Shown here piece after piece: positions 56,463-64,000 of a stretch of 64,000 nt of DNA (position 1 is the stretch's first letter; each line of letters starts with the position of its first letter). Below the pieces are notes generated by a model that did not search any database, was not told where the DNA came from, and saw only the letters and a list, made by a program, of their open reading frames with translations. The position numbers and the translations under genes were made by a program. Origin of the DNA: Gemmatimonadota bacterium (lineage in GTDB: Bacteria; Gemmatimonadota; Gemmatimonadetes; Longimicrobiales; Gaopeijiaceae); assembly GCA_022823365.1 (NCBI GenBank), contig JAJDXG010000056.1, positions 372,001 through 436,000 on the forward strand, read 5' to 3'.

Positions 56463-57965
56463 TCAAGGGCGGCCGAGTTCCGCCTCCAACTCGTCCAGGG
56501 CCACCGGCCAGCGCGGGTGGCGCGCGGCTCTGATGCGCTCCAGGGGCCCCGCCACCACGGTCACGAAGGTCGAGGGGTCGAGGTACTCCCGCGCGATCGC
56601 CTTCACGTCGTCCGGCGTGACGGCTTGCACCATGGCGGACCACCCCATGAGGTGGTCCGTGCTGCCGTGGCGCGCGCGCTCCAGGGCTAGCGTTTCGCTC
56701 GCGCTGGTCGCGAGCTCCAGCGACCGTCTCCAGACGGCGTTCACCAGCCAGCCCCGGGCGCGCGCGACCTCGGCCTCGGACACCGGCGCGTCCGGATCGT
56801 GCATGCGCTCCAGTTCGTCCAGGCTGTAGCGGACCAGGGGCGCCACGGCCTCCGGGCGCCCACCGGTGCGAACCAACAGGAGGCCGGTGCCGGACGCCGT
56901 CACGGGAATCTCGAAGTCGTCCCGGTTCGCGAGGCCGCGCATCTCGCGCGCGGCGATGTTGAGGCGCTCGGCGAGGACGAAGCGGAGCACGGACAGGGCG
57001 GCCCGGTGCGGTTCGGGTACGGCGCCCACCGCGCGCCCGATGGCGATCCAGCCCTCGAGGCTCGGCACGTCCACGGCGTGGAAGCGGGTCGCGGACCCGC
57101 CTGTACCGGTCGCTGTCGAGGTCGGCTCGATTACCGAGGGTTCCGGCAACGGCTCATCGCGCGACGCCCAGCCGCGCGTCGCCGCCTCCAGCACCTCTTC
57201 CACCTGAGCGCGGGAAACAGGGCCTCCGACCCCGAAGATCACCCGGTCGGCCGCCAGACTTCGGGAGGCCAGCGCCAGCACCGCGTCCGGCGAGACCATC
57301 GTGCCCGGGTCGGGGGGCGCCAGGGGATAACCGTGGATGCGTCGTTCCAGTTCGACCTTGGGGCGAAAGCCGTCGCCGCCGATCCCGGCCATCGGCATGT
57401 CGTAGCCCGAGCTCGCCCGGTACTCGCGAATCGTCGTGGCGTCGAGATCAGGATTCCGCACCAGCTCCACCAGCAACTCGAGCGCCTCCCGCCAGTCCTC
57501 CGGAAGAACGCTCAGGGAGAGATGGGCGGCGTCGAGGGTCTCGACCGGGCCGAGGGACGCTCCCAGCTCCGCGAGGCGGAGGGTGAGCGGGTCGCTCGCG
57601 CCCGCGGGACCTCGCGTCGCGAGGAGCTGGACCAGAAGGGCGGACGCGCCGGCCTCGCCTTCGCGCTCGTGGAGCCGTCCCAGCGGCAGGGCCGCCGTTA
57701 GGCGCACCAGCGGGGCGGCGGGCGTGCCGGTCACGATGTAGGCTAGCGCGCCGCTCGATGTCTCGTAGAGAGCCTCCTCCGGATCGGGCGGCGTGAACGC
57801 GGCGGGGCCAGGTGCGATCTCGTCCGGGTTCGGCCAATCGTGGTCCAGGATCGGCCGCGAGCGGCCCGGGAGGGAATCGCCGGAGTCGCCCCCGCAACCC
57901 GTCAGGATGCCCATGACCAGCACAGTCACGACCCCGCCGCGCGCCCGGCTCCGCCGGCCGCTCAT
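56463..57965 (-). CDS. M16-like lipoprotein, zinc site lost
   Basis: About 500 residues. The signal ends in a lipobox (VMGILTGC). It has the two-domain M16 layout, but where the active partner has HFLEH this protein has GEAGASALLVQLLATRG, so no zinc ligands are present. The C-terminal domain (GVGGPVSRAQVEEVLEAAT, GWLVNAVWRRSLELATSASETLALERA) is well preserved. Such inactive members pair with an active M16 subunit, as in the mitochondrial processing peptidase. Its ATG overlaps the stop of the active-subunit gene by four bases. Confidence 0.78.
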   Translation of the reverse strand: MSGRRSRARGGVVTVLVMGILTGCGGDSGDSLPGRSRPILDHDWPNPDEIAPGPAAFTPPDPEEALYETSSGALAYIVTGTPAAPLVRLTAALPLGRLHEREGEAGASALLVQLLATRGPAGASDPLTLRLAELGASLGPVETLDAAHLSLSVLPEDWREALELLVELVRNPDLDATTIREYRASSGYDMPMAGIGGDGFRPKVELERRIHGYPLAPPDPGTMVSPDAVLALASRSLAADRVIFGVGGPVSRAQVEEVLEAATRGWASRDEPLPEPSVIEPTSTATGTGGSATRFHAVDVPSLEGWIAIGRAVGAVPEPHRAALSVLRFVLAERLNIAAREMRGLANRDDFEIPVTASGTGLLLVRTGGRPEAVAPLVRYSLDELERMHDPDAPVSEAEVARARGWLVNAVWRRSLELATSASETLALERARHGSTDHLMGWSAMVQAVTPDDVKAIAREYLDPSTFVTVVAGPLERIRAARHPRWPVALDELEAELGRP

Positions 57966-59632
57966 CGCCCGTCCCCCGGCAGATCGGCCCACAGGAAGTC
58001 GAGCCAGCTGGGCCCGCTGCCCGCCGCGGGCCGGGCGCGCGCCGTGGCGATCACCCGATTCGAGGGAACGAAATAGGTCGACGCGACACGCTGCACGTCC
58101 GCTGCCGTCGCCCTGTCCCGTGCCTCGATGAGTTCCGGAAGCACGCTCCAATGGTTCATCGTGTGGTGGTGCCCGATCAGGAACGCGAGCTCCTGGGGAT
58201 TGTCCAGGAACTCGGCCCACTCCACGCGCAGTCGCTTGCGCGCGCGCTCCAGCGCACCCTCGTCGATCCGTCCCTCGCGGACGTCGGCTATGGCGTCGAG
58301 CAGCGCTCGCTCAACGGCCGGGAGGTCGCCATCGGCCCGCGCCTGTGCGACGAGATTGAACGCGCCGGGCGACCCGAAGCGGTAGGTGTGGATCACCCGG
58401 AAGTCGGCGGACACCGCGGCGGTCGTGGCGCTCTCCGCCAACCGCTGGCCGGCCATCCCGTGAGGCCCGTTCAGAAGCGCGGCAATGAGGTCGAGCACGG
58501 GCCGGTCGGGATGTCCCATCCCTGGAATGCGGTAGCGCACGTGCACCTGCGGCGAGAGCGGTTCGGTCCAGTCGATCCGGATCGACCCGCCGGGCACCAG
58601 CTCGGCCTCGATGTCGAGATCCGCGGGCGGCGCGGGCCCCCGCGGCAGCGCTCCGAAGTAGCGTTCCGCGAGAGGCACGATCTCGTCGAGCGTCGCGTCC
58701 CCGACCAGCACCAGCGCCGCGTTGTTGGGCACGAAGTAGTCGTCGTAGATGCGCCACATCGCGGCCCGCGTGAAGTTGTCGAAGTCGCGGAGGTGTCCGC
58801 CGTCCGGAACGTAGACCGGATGGCCCTGGGAAGTGACGCCGTCGATCGCCTCGTTGAAGCGCGTCTGCGGCCGGCTCTTGCCGCCGAGGATCTGCTCCAG
58901 GACGGTGAAGCGCTGCGCCTCCCAGCCCCTGAAGACAGCGTTCACCATGCGCTCCGCCTCGAGCCGGAAGAAGAGTTCCAGGTGCTCCCGGGGGAGCGCC
59001 ATGTTCATCTCCATGTAATCCTGCTCGGTGCTGGCCGGGACCGGATCCATGTGCCGCACGTACCCGCCGCGCTCCATGTACCACTTGTACGAGGTCCAGA
59101 AGTCGCGGTACTCGTTGTCGCGGTCCTCGAGTTCGTAAAGCCGCTCTCTGAGAGCCTGCATCTCGGCGTTGACCGGCCACCCCAGCTCATCGTAGAAGAC
59201 GTCCCGCTCTCGAAGCTGATTGCGCGCCCGGTTGCGCGCCGCGATCAGCTCCTGTTCGGTGTCGTGGATCTCCTGCAGGATGGGCAGTTCGGCGGCGAGA
59301 TCATGGGTGCCCACGGTCGTGGTCCCCTGGTGGATGACGTGCTCCAGGAAGTGCGTGATGCCGTGGAGCCCCACCGCCTCCTGCATGGACCCGACCCGAA
59401 CCCACAGGTTGGCGGCCACGCGGGGCGTTCGATGGTCCTCGACGAGAAGAACTGTGAAGCCGTTGTCGAGGACGTGCTCCTGCACCCGGAGCGGTGGGGA
59501 AGAGGATTGCGGGGCGAGCACCGGCGCGGTCCGGGCCGGCAGCTCGGCAGCCGGCGCTGCCGAGGTACCTGCGCCGGCGAGTGTCGCCGCGACTGCGGCA
59601 CCGACGAAAACGACGACGAGCAGAGTTCTCAT
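57962..59632 (-). CDS. M16 family zinc metallopeptidase, active subunit
   Basis: About 556 residues. A signal peptide is followed by the inverzincin motif HGITHFLEHVIHQGTTTVGTHD. Between this motif and the next conserved block there is an insertion of about 100 residues with a charged helical part (HDTEQELIAARNRARNQLRERD, ELEDRDNEYRDFWTSYKWYMERGG), not present in standard PqqL/YmxG enzymes. The later blocks (AERMVNAVFRGWEAQRFTVLEQILG, SQGHPVYVPDGGHLRDFDNFTRAAMWRIYDDYFVPNNAALVLVGD) fit. It probably degrades peptides in the periplasm together with the next gene. TonB lies upstream on the same strand. Confidence 0.85.
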   Translation of the reverse strand: MRTLLVVVFVGAAVAATLAGAGTSAAPAAELPARTAPVLAPQSSSPPLRVQEHVLDNGFTVLLVEDHRTPRVAANLWVRVGSMQEAVGLHGITHFLEHVIHQGTTTVGTHDLAAELPILQEIHDTEQELIAARNRARNQLRERDVFYDELGWPVNAEMQALRERLYELEDRDNEYRDFWTSYKWYMERGGYVRHMDPVPASTEQDYMEMNMALPREHLELFFRLEAERMVNAVFRGWEAQRFTVLEQILGGKSRPQTRFNEAIDGVTSQGHPVYVPDGGHLRDFDNFTRAAMWRIYDDYFVPNNAALVLVGDATLDEIVPLAERYFGALPRGPAPPADLDIEAELVPGGSIRIDWTEPLSPQVHVRYRIPGMGHPDRPVLDLIAALLNGPHGMAGQRLAESATTAAVSADFRVIHTYRFGSPGAFNLVAQARADGDLPAVERALLDAIADVREGRIDEGALERARKRLRVEWAEFLDNPQELAFLIGHHHTMNHWSVLPELIEARDRATAADVQRVASTYFVPSNRVIATARARPAAGSGPSWLDFLWADLPGDGR

Positions 59633-59792
59633 GGAGGTGGCCCTCGTGCGTTGGTGACGAGGCGTCTCTCCAACTGGTTCAACGCGTACGCGGAGTACGT
59701 GTGAATCAAGACCTCGATTCGCGCGGGCCCCCTAAGAATGCGGTGGGATCGCGGGTGGCGCGAGCACCGCCACAGCGCCCGGCAGGCCTCTC

Positions 59793-60476
59793 CTACCGCA
59801 CCTCGAAGGTGATCGGAAGCTGGATCCACACCGGGACCATCTTGTCCAGGTTGAGCGCGGGGGTGAACCTGGCCACGCCGGCAACCCGCAGAGCGGCCTC
59901 GTCGAGCGACGCGTGTCCGGACGTCGCCGCCACCAGCGTCCTGCGCACGATCCCTTCCTCGTCGATGAAGAAGTGCACGAGCACCCTCCCGCCGATTCCC
60001 GCGTCGCGCAGGATCGCGGGATACTCCCACTCGAGCGCACGCTGCACCTCACGTTCGTTGGTGAGGCGCGGAGGTACGGTCATCGGCGTAAACCCGGGCT
60101 CGTCGATGAGGCTGGCGCGCGCTTCGTCTCGGGGCGGGTCGGGGAGCGTCTCGACCGGATTGTCCCGGAACGTGGTCGGCGAGATAGTGATGTCCTCGCT
60201 GATGTCGGCCATGGTGATTACGGGGAGGGCGGGCCGGCTGATCGGCTCGGGCTCGGGCGGAGGCGGGATCTTATCAGGGATATCCACCACTTTGATCACC
60301 GGGATGTCGGGCGAGACATTCACTGCGGTCATGTCGGGCCAGAGCATGAACATCGCGAAGTGAAGCGCGGTCGCGGTGAGGACGGAGCCCCAGAGCCATG
60401 TCGCGAACGACTTCTTGAAGCGGTCGTTGGCGGCTGCCCGGGATGCGGTCTGGTGGTGAAGGTCGCGCTCGTTCAT
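59793..60476 (-). CDS. TonB family energy-transducing protein
   Basis: About 227 residues. A single membrane helix near the N-terminus (WLWGSVLTATALHFAMFML) is followed by a Pro-rich periplasmic linker (PDKIPPPPEPEPISRPALP) and the TonB C-terminal domain (YPAILRDAGIGGRVLVHFFIDEEGIVRRTLVAATSG ... FTPALNLDKMVPVWIQLPITFEVR). It transfers proton-motive energy to outer-membrane receptors. Neither ExbB/ExbD nor a receptor is in the window. A weak ribosome binding site precedes the ATG. Confidence 0.88.
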   Translation of the reverse strand: MNERDLHHQTASRAAANDRFKKSFATWLWGSVLTATALHFAMFMLWPDMTAVNVSPDIPVIKVVDIPDKIPPPPEPEPISRPALPVITMADISEDITISPTTFRDNPVETLPDPPRDEARASLIDEPGFTPMTVPPRLTNEREVQRALEWEYPAILRDAGIGGRVLVHFFIDEEGIVRRTLVAATSGHASLDEAALRVAGVARFTPALNLDKMVPVWIQLPITFEVR

Positions 60477-60869
60477 GGTCCCTCCTTCGTGCGGCGTTCC
60501 GACTCGATCGCGGGGGCGGCGCAGTCACAATTCGCTGCGTCAGGCTGCCTGTTACCGCAATTCCCGTGCCCCTGACTGGTGTGTCACGCCGTACGATCCG
60601 CGGCTGTCACCTCCCTCGACGGCACTTCCGGGTATGGTCATGCAGCGGGAGCGGGCCGGGGCATTGTAGCGAGCGTGCGCGCGTGACCCTCCGCTCAGGT
60701 GCGCCCCGGGCGAGGATGTTGTTTCAGAACGTCTCCGTGGCTGGCGGGTATCAGCCGCGTTCGCCGATGGGTGCAGGCGCGTTCGCCATTTGGCGGGCAG
60801 GCCTTCTCGCGAAGACAGTGTTGCGCCACATAAATTGTTTCATTTGATAATCTTACAAAGTTTCATCCG
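60477..60869. other. Divergent intergenic region with AT-rich promoter-like end
   Basis: About 393 bases between tonB and the DUF5683 gene. Most is GC-rich without a recognisable gene. The last 50 bases are AT-rich: TGATAAT at 60845-60851 resembles a -10 and TTGCGC at 60821-60826 a -35, spaced 19 bases, slightly long. The start codon of the next gene is close behind. Confidence 0.35.
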
Positions 60870-61514
60870 ATGATCTTTCCACGCCACGCCCGCGCGCCCT
60901 GGATCGTTGCCGCCACTGCGGTTGCCATCGTCGCTCTGGCCATCCCGGGACCGGCCCTCGCCCAGGAAGCGCAGGCCAACGTCGAGCCCCAGGCGGCCGA
61001 TTCCGTGGAGGCGTCGCCATCGACCGGCCGGCCATCGCCCGGTGGCGCCTTCCTGCGCAGCGTCCTCGTCCCCGGCTGGGGACAGGCGGCATCGGGCTCG
61101 TACGGCCGTGCCGCCTTCTACTTCCTCGCGCAGGCGGGGAACGTGTGGATGGCCTACAAGACCGACTCGCTGCGCAGCGCTGCGAGACGGCGCCAGCAGA
61201 TGCTCGAGGCCGCGAAGACCGCGGAGCTCCTGCTTGGCGGCGTTGAGGCGGAGGCCATCGAGGCGCAACTCGCGGCCGACGAGGGCATCGAGGATATTCG
61301 CCTGCTGGCGACCGCACGCGACGAGCAGATGGAGGACTGGGTCGCGCTCCTGGTATTCTTCACGTTCTTCGGGGGCGCCGACGCCTTCGTCTCCGCCCAC
61401 CTGGCCGATTTCCCGGCGCCGCTGACTGTGGAACCGGTCGCGGGTCCTTCCGGCACGGCGTTCGAGGTCGGCATGTCGCTGCCCTGGACCCCGGAGTTCC
61501 TGCAGGGCCGCTAG
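60870..61514 (+). CDS. DUF5683 domain membrane protein
   Basis: A 214-residue protein. The signal/anchor segment (IVALAIPGPALAQ) is followed by the DUF5683 pattern SVLVPGWGQAASGSYGRAAFYFLAQAGNVWMAYKTDSLRSA, and later by a second hydrophobic stretch (VALLVFFTFFGGADAFVSAHLADF). The family is of unknown function, envelope-located and common in Bacteroidetes and related groups. Its TAG shares a CTAG with the TAG of the convergent LpxH-like gene. Confidence 0.7.
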   Translation: MIFPRHARAPWIVAATAVAIVALAIPGPALAQEAQANVEPQAADSVEASPSTGRPSPGGAFLRSVLVPGWGQAASGSYGRAAFYFLAQAGNVWMAYKTDSLRSAARRRQQMLEAAKTAELLLGGVEAEAIEAQLAADEGIEDIRLLATARDEQMEDWVALLVFFTFFGGADAFVSAHLADFPAPLTVEPVAGPSGTAFEVGMSLPWTPEFLQGR

Positions 61515-62290
61515 GAGGCAGGCGCCTCTGCCTCCCAGTGCTCGATCCGCGGAGGCCCCGAGGCTTCGACGACCGCATAGGAACGGTCGCGCATCCATGT
61601 GCCCGCGTTGAGGTAATAGCGGCCCGCAACCTCCACCACCGCAGAGACATGAGTGTGCCCGAAGACCACGATGTCGAGGGTCTCGTCGCGCTCGAGCTCC
61701 CGCATCGCAAGCAGCTCCAGCGCCCTGGCGCGCTGTTGGCTTCCTTCCCCCGGACGGCCCTCGTGGCTGTCGGTTCTCGAGAGAAAGGCCGCGAGCCGAA
61801 CGCCGAGGTCCGGATGGATCCAGCGGAAGGCGCGGCGGAAGATGCGCGACCTGAGGATGCCGCTGGCGACCCGATAGCCGTAGTCGCCGCGGCCCAGCCC
61901 GTCGCCGTGGGCGATGTAGGCGCTGCGACCGGCGAGGGACGTGCGGATGGGGGCGCGATGGAACGACACCCCGATCTCTTCCGCCAGGCACGAGCCGCCC
62001 CACCAGTCGTGGTTGCCGCCCAGGAAGGTTACGGGCACGCCCGCGTCCACCACCTCCGCGACCGCCCCGAGGACGCGCACGTGCCCGCGGGGAATCGCGC
62101 GCCGGTACTCGAACCAGAAGTCGAAGATGTCTCCGTTCAGGACCACGTGCGACGCGCGTCCGCGCACATGCCGCAACCAGTCCACGAGATCGGCGGCGCG
62201 CGCGCCGGGCTCCGCTCCAAGGTGGGCGTCGCTCACCACGTAGGCGGGCCCGGCAGCCCTCGGACTCGGTCTCGGATTCCGGTCTGACAT
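61511..62290 (-). CDS. lpxH: UDP-2,3-diacylglucosamine diphosphatase-like metallophosphoesterase
   Basis: About 259 residues. The calcineurin-like metal motifs are complete: VSDAHLGAE, LNGDIFDFWFEYR, FLGGNHDWWGG, IAHGDGL and VVFGHTHVS. GDIFDFW and GNHDWW with the arrangement of hydrophobic residues match LpxH, which makes lipid X in lipid A biosynthesis. No other lpx gene is adjacent. LpxG/LpxI are alternatives in other lineages. The gene is on the minus strand, convergent to the DUF5683 gene. Confidence 0.75.
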   Translation of the reverse strand: MSDRNPRPSPRAAGPAYVVSDAHLGAEPGARAADLVDWLRHVRGRASHVVLNGDIFDFWFEYRRAIPRGHVRVLGAVAEVVDAGVPVTFLGGNHDWWGGSCLAEEIGVSFHRAPIRTSLAGRSAYIAHGDGLGRGDYGYRVASGILRSRIFRRAFRWIHPDLGVRLAAFLSRTDSHEGRPGEGSQQRARALELLAMRELERDETLDIVVFGHTHVSAVVEVAGRYYLNAGTWMRDRSYAVVEASGPPRIEHWEAEAPAS

Positions 62291-62355
62291 CGATTATCGT
62301 TGTAGGCAGTGGTCCCCACTTGGCAAGCGCATCGGCCTTGAAACCGCGATTCCGA

Positions 62356-63066
62356 ATGAGCTGTTCCCGCTTCCGGCGCGTGTTCGTCCTCGCCGGCGCC
62401 GCGCTGACCGCGAGCTGCTGGCTGCCCCGCGCGCCGGAGCCCCCGCCCGCCGGCCCGCCGGCCCTGGACTACCATCGCCATGCCCTGCTGGTAGAAGCAC
62501 GCACGCAGCTCACGACCCCGGTCCGGCTCATCTTCGACTGGAACGTGCGCGAACCGGGGCTGCGCTCGGGCGGTCGCGGGGTCGCCCGGCTGGAACCCCC
62601 CTACCGGGCGCGGCTGGATCTCTTCACGGGGCGGGGCGAGACCGTGCTGCGCGCGGCGCTGGTGGGCGACGACCTCCGGATTCCCGACGGCGGGTCGGAC
62701 GAACTGGTCCCACCGCCGGCACTCTTCTGGTCCTCCCTCGGCATCTTTCGCCCCGGAGGCGACTACCGCCTGGCGCAGGGATGGGAGGCGGACGACGGCA
62801 CGCTTCGCCTCACGTATGACTCGAGCAGCCGGCCGGATCTCCTGTACGAACTCGACGACAATGGCGACGTGGCGGCCCTCGCTCTCCTGCGCAACGGGGA
62901 GACGGTGGACGAACTCTCCCTGTCACTGCCCCTGCGCGACGGCTTTCCGACCGAAGCGACCTACCGAAATCTCATCGACTTCCGCGAGTTGACCTTCACG
63001 CTCGAGACGGTCGAGACCGTGGAGCCGTATCCGTCCGACATCTGGTTCCCCCGCAACCAGGAGTGA
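62356..63066 (+). CDS. Envelope lipoprotein, DUF4292-like
   Basis: About 236 residues. The lipobox is AALTASC (with Trp next). The chain is beta-rich with RLIFDWNVREPGLRSGGRGVARLEPPYRARLDLF and an overall LolB/LolA-like character, so it may bind lipid or lipopolysaccharide precursors. The ATG at 62356 was preferred because it gives a normal signal peptide; TTG codons upstream at 62320 and 62338 are alternatives. The LptE-like gene overlaps its stop by four bases, so the two are co-translated. Confidence 0.6.
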   Translation: MSCSRFRRVFVLAGAALTASCWLPRAPEPPPAGPPALDYHRHALLVEARTQLTTPVRLIFDWNVREPGLRSGGRGVARLEPPYRARLDLFTGRGETVLRAALVGDDLRIPDGGSDELVPPPALFWSSLGIFRPGGDYRLAQGWEADDGTLRLTYDSSSRPDLLYELDDNGDVAALALLRNGETVDELSLSLPLRDGFPTEATYRNLIDFRELTFTLETVETVEPYPSDIWFPRNQE

Positions 63067-63641
63067 GGGTGAATCCCCGTATGCCGATCCGATTGAAGCG
63101 TCCCGCGCAGGCGATTCCCGCTCTCGTTCCGACTCTCCCGCGCTTGGTGTTGGGCGCCGCGCTTCTGTCCATGGTGCTGTTGTCGGGCTGCAACTACAGC
63201 TTCCGCGGGGGCAGCTTTCCGGATCACATCCGGAGCCTGGCGATCCTTCCCTTCGAGAACGAGACCGGCCTCTTCGAGATCACCCAGGAGATCCACCAGT
63301 TTCTGCTGCGCGAGGTTCCCAGGGGCCTGGGCGTCAACCAGGGTGCGGAAGAAAACGCGGATGCCATCCTGCGCGGCACCATCAGCCGTTACGACCTCCG
63401 GACCCCCAACTTTCGTGCCGGAGAGAGGGGCGCCGGCCCCGAGGTCCTGCAGCGCCAGGTGAGCATCAGCCTTCAGGTCGAGCTGATCGACGTGGTCAAC
63501 AACGAGATCCTGTGGGAGAACGGAGGACTGAGCGCGCAGGGGCAGTTCCTGGAAGCGTCCGAGACCGAGGAAGTGGCCCGCGAAGAGGCGATCGAGCGCC
63601 TGGCCCAGCTGATCATTGACGGGGCACAGTCCACTTGGTAG
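63063..63641 (+). CDS. lptE: LptE-like outer-membrane LPS-assembly lipoprotein
   Basis: About 192 residues. The lipobox is VLLSGC followed by NYSFRGGSFPDHIRSLAILPFENETGLFEITQEI, the familiar start of LptE/RlpB-like proteins, which plug the LptD barrel. A GTG at 63063 overlaps the previous stop; a downstream GTG at 63069 and an ATG at 63081 are alternatives. Sequence similarity in this family is low, so the name rests on fold features and the lipid A-related context. An MnhE-like gene follows. Confidence 0.72.
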   Translation: MRVNPRMPIRLKRPAQAIPALVPTLPRLVLGAALLSMVLLSGCNYSFRGGSFPDHIRSLAILPFENETGLFEITQEIHQFLLREVPRGLGVNQGAEENADAILRGTISRYDLRTPNFRAGERGAGPEVLQRQVSISLQVELIDVVNNEILWENGGLSAQGQFLEASETEEVAREEAIERLAQLIIDGAQSTW

Positions 63642-63690
63642 CTTGCCCGTCGCCGAACCCCCGACCTCTCCCAGCCGCCCGCATTTGCCC

Positions 63691-64000
63691 TTGACCCAAC
63701 GTCCCGTCGCGCGCGTCGCCGGCCTGTGCCTGTTGTGGTACGCCATGTGGCTGCTCATGTCGGGACACTACACGAACTTGCTTCTCACGCTGGGCGCGGT
63801 GTCGGTCGTGGGCGTGGCGCTGCTGGTGACGAGGATGCTGCTGCCCGACAGGGAAGGGGCGCCGTTCCACATCGTCCCGGGGCTCCTTTTCTATCTGCCC
63901 TGGCTCGTCGTCGAGGTATTCAAGTCGAACCTCGCCGTGGCCCGCGTGATCCTCTCGCCCCGACTTCCCATCCGGCCCCGGGTGGTGGATTTCCAGGGAC
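63691..64000 (+). CDS. MnhE/MrpE-like Na+/H+ antiporter subunit (3' end outside window)
   Basis: The open frame continues past the window edge. It reads LLWYAMWLLMSGHYTNLLL, VSVVGVALLVTRML, PGLLFYLPWLVVEVFKSNLAVARVILSPRLPIRPRVVDF, matching subunit E of Mrp-type antiporters, which export Na+ with the large MnhA/MnhD proteins. At least three membrane segments are visible. A TTG at 63691 is the proposed start; TTG at 63685 or 63643 is possible. The rest of an mnh/mrp operon is expected beyond the window. Confidence 0.75.
   Translation, partial: MTQRPVARVAGLCLLWYAMWLLMSGHYTNLLLTLGAVSVVGVALLVTRMLLPDREGAPFHIVPGLLFYLPWLVVEVFKSNLAVARVILSPRLPIRPRVVDFQG

Noticed and set aside
60443-60847. 134-codon plus-strand open frame between tonB and the DUF5683 gene
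   Set aside because: No ribosome binding site, no recognisable product, and it overlaps the tonB start.

Overview
The window comes from a GC-rich, didermic bacterium. It carries outer-membrane machinery: an MlaE/F/D lipid transporter, an LptE-like lipoprotein, an LpxH-type hydrolase, TonB, and a protein with a predicted C-terminal outer-membrane barrel. Many proteins have lipoprotein signal peptides. The mixture of a very large sortilin-like beta-propeller protein, a metallopeptidase/propeller/barrel fusion, a DUF1028 protein, D-aminoacylase and S9/M16 peptidases is most like Gemmatimonadota. That assignment is inference from gene content and has not been tested by phylogeny.

Layout. 0-10 kb: secreted hydrolases (a 5'-truncated D-aminoacylase lipoprotein, DUF1028 protein, amidohydrolase, PQQ-type sugar dehydrogenase lipoprotein), RecQ, and a tandem pair of nearly identical propeller lipoproteins. 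10-13.6 kb: acyl-CoA dehydrogenase, RNase G, ribosomal proteins L21 and L27. 13.6-21 kb: a minus-strand operon of eight genes encoding two enoyl-CoA hydratases, an aldehyde dehydrogenase, a PaaJ/PcaF-like thiolase, a 3-hydroxyacyl-CoA dehydrogenase, a small membrane protein, a sodium/solute symporter and a chorismate mutase. 21-31.7 kb: sortilin-like protein, the NfeD/FloA membrane-organising pair with a disordered partner, aconitase, and a glyoxalase-like protein. 31.7-35.4 kb: tRNA-Leu(CAA), a DUF374 acyltransferase and mlaEFD. 35.4-45 kb: the metallopeptidase/propeller/barrel fusion, a TlpA-like redoxin, a PLP D-amino-acid lyase with RidA, and a deoC-ALDH16 pair.

45-50.2 kb is the most unusual part. 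Two direct copies of a selenocysteine tRNA gene with upstream sequence bracket about 4.7 kb. The downstream copy folds as an intact tRNA-Sec(UCA). The upstream copy has lost two bases of the anticodon loop and has a disrupted D stem. Just inside the degenerate copy lie an orphan membrane protein, a start-less ParB-like remnant, a frameshifted AlpA-type regulator and an orphan helix-turn-helix-like protein, which together look like the debris of an integrated element. Further in are a lipoprotein agmatinase-family enzyme and a divergent DUF3299/ZrgA pair with a Fur/Zur-like site and several short tandem repeats.

50.2-64 kb: a secreted HNH nuclease with two excalibur domains, a second symporter with a small membrane partner, a frameshifted alpha/beta hydrolase, an S9 peptidase that appears to lack its catalytic histidine, a GNAT acetyltransferase, an active/inactive M16 peptidase pair next to TonB, a DUF5683 protein, LpxH-type hydrolase, two envelope lipoproteins (one LptE-like), and the start of an MnhE-like antiporter subunit cut by the window edge.
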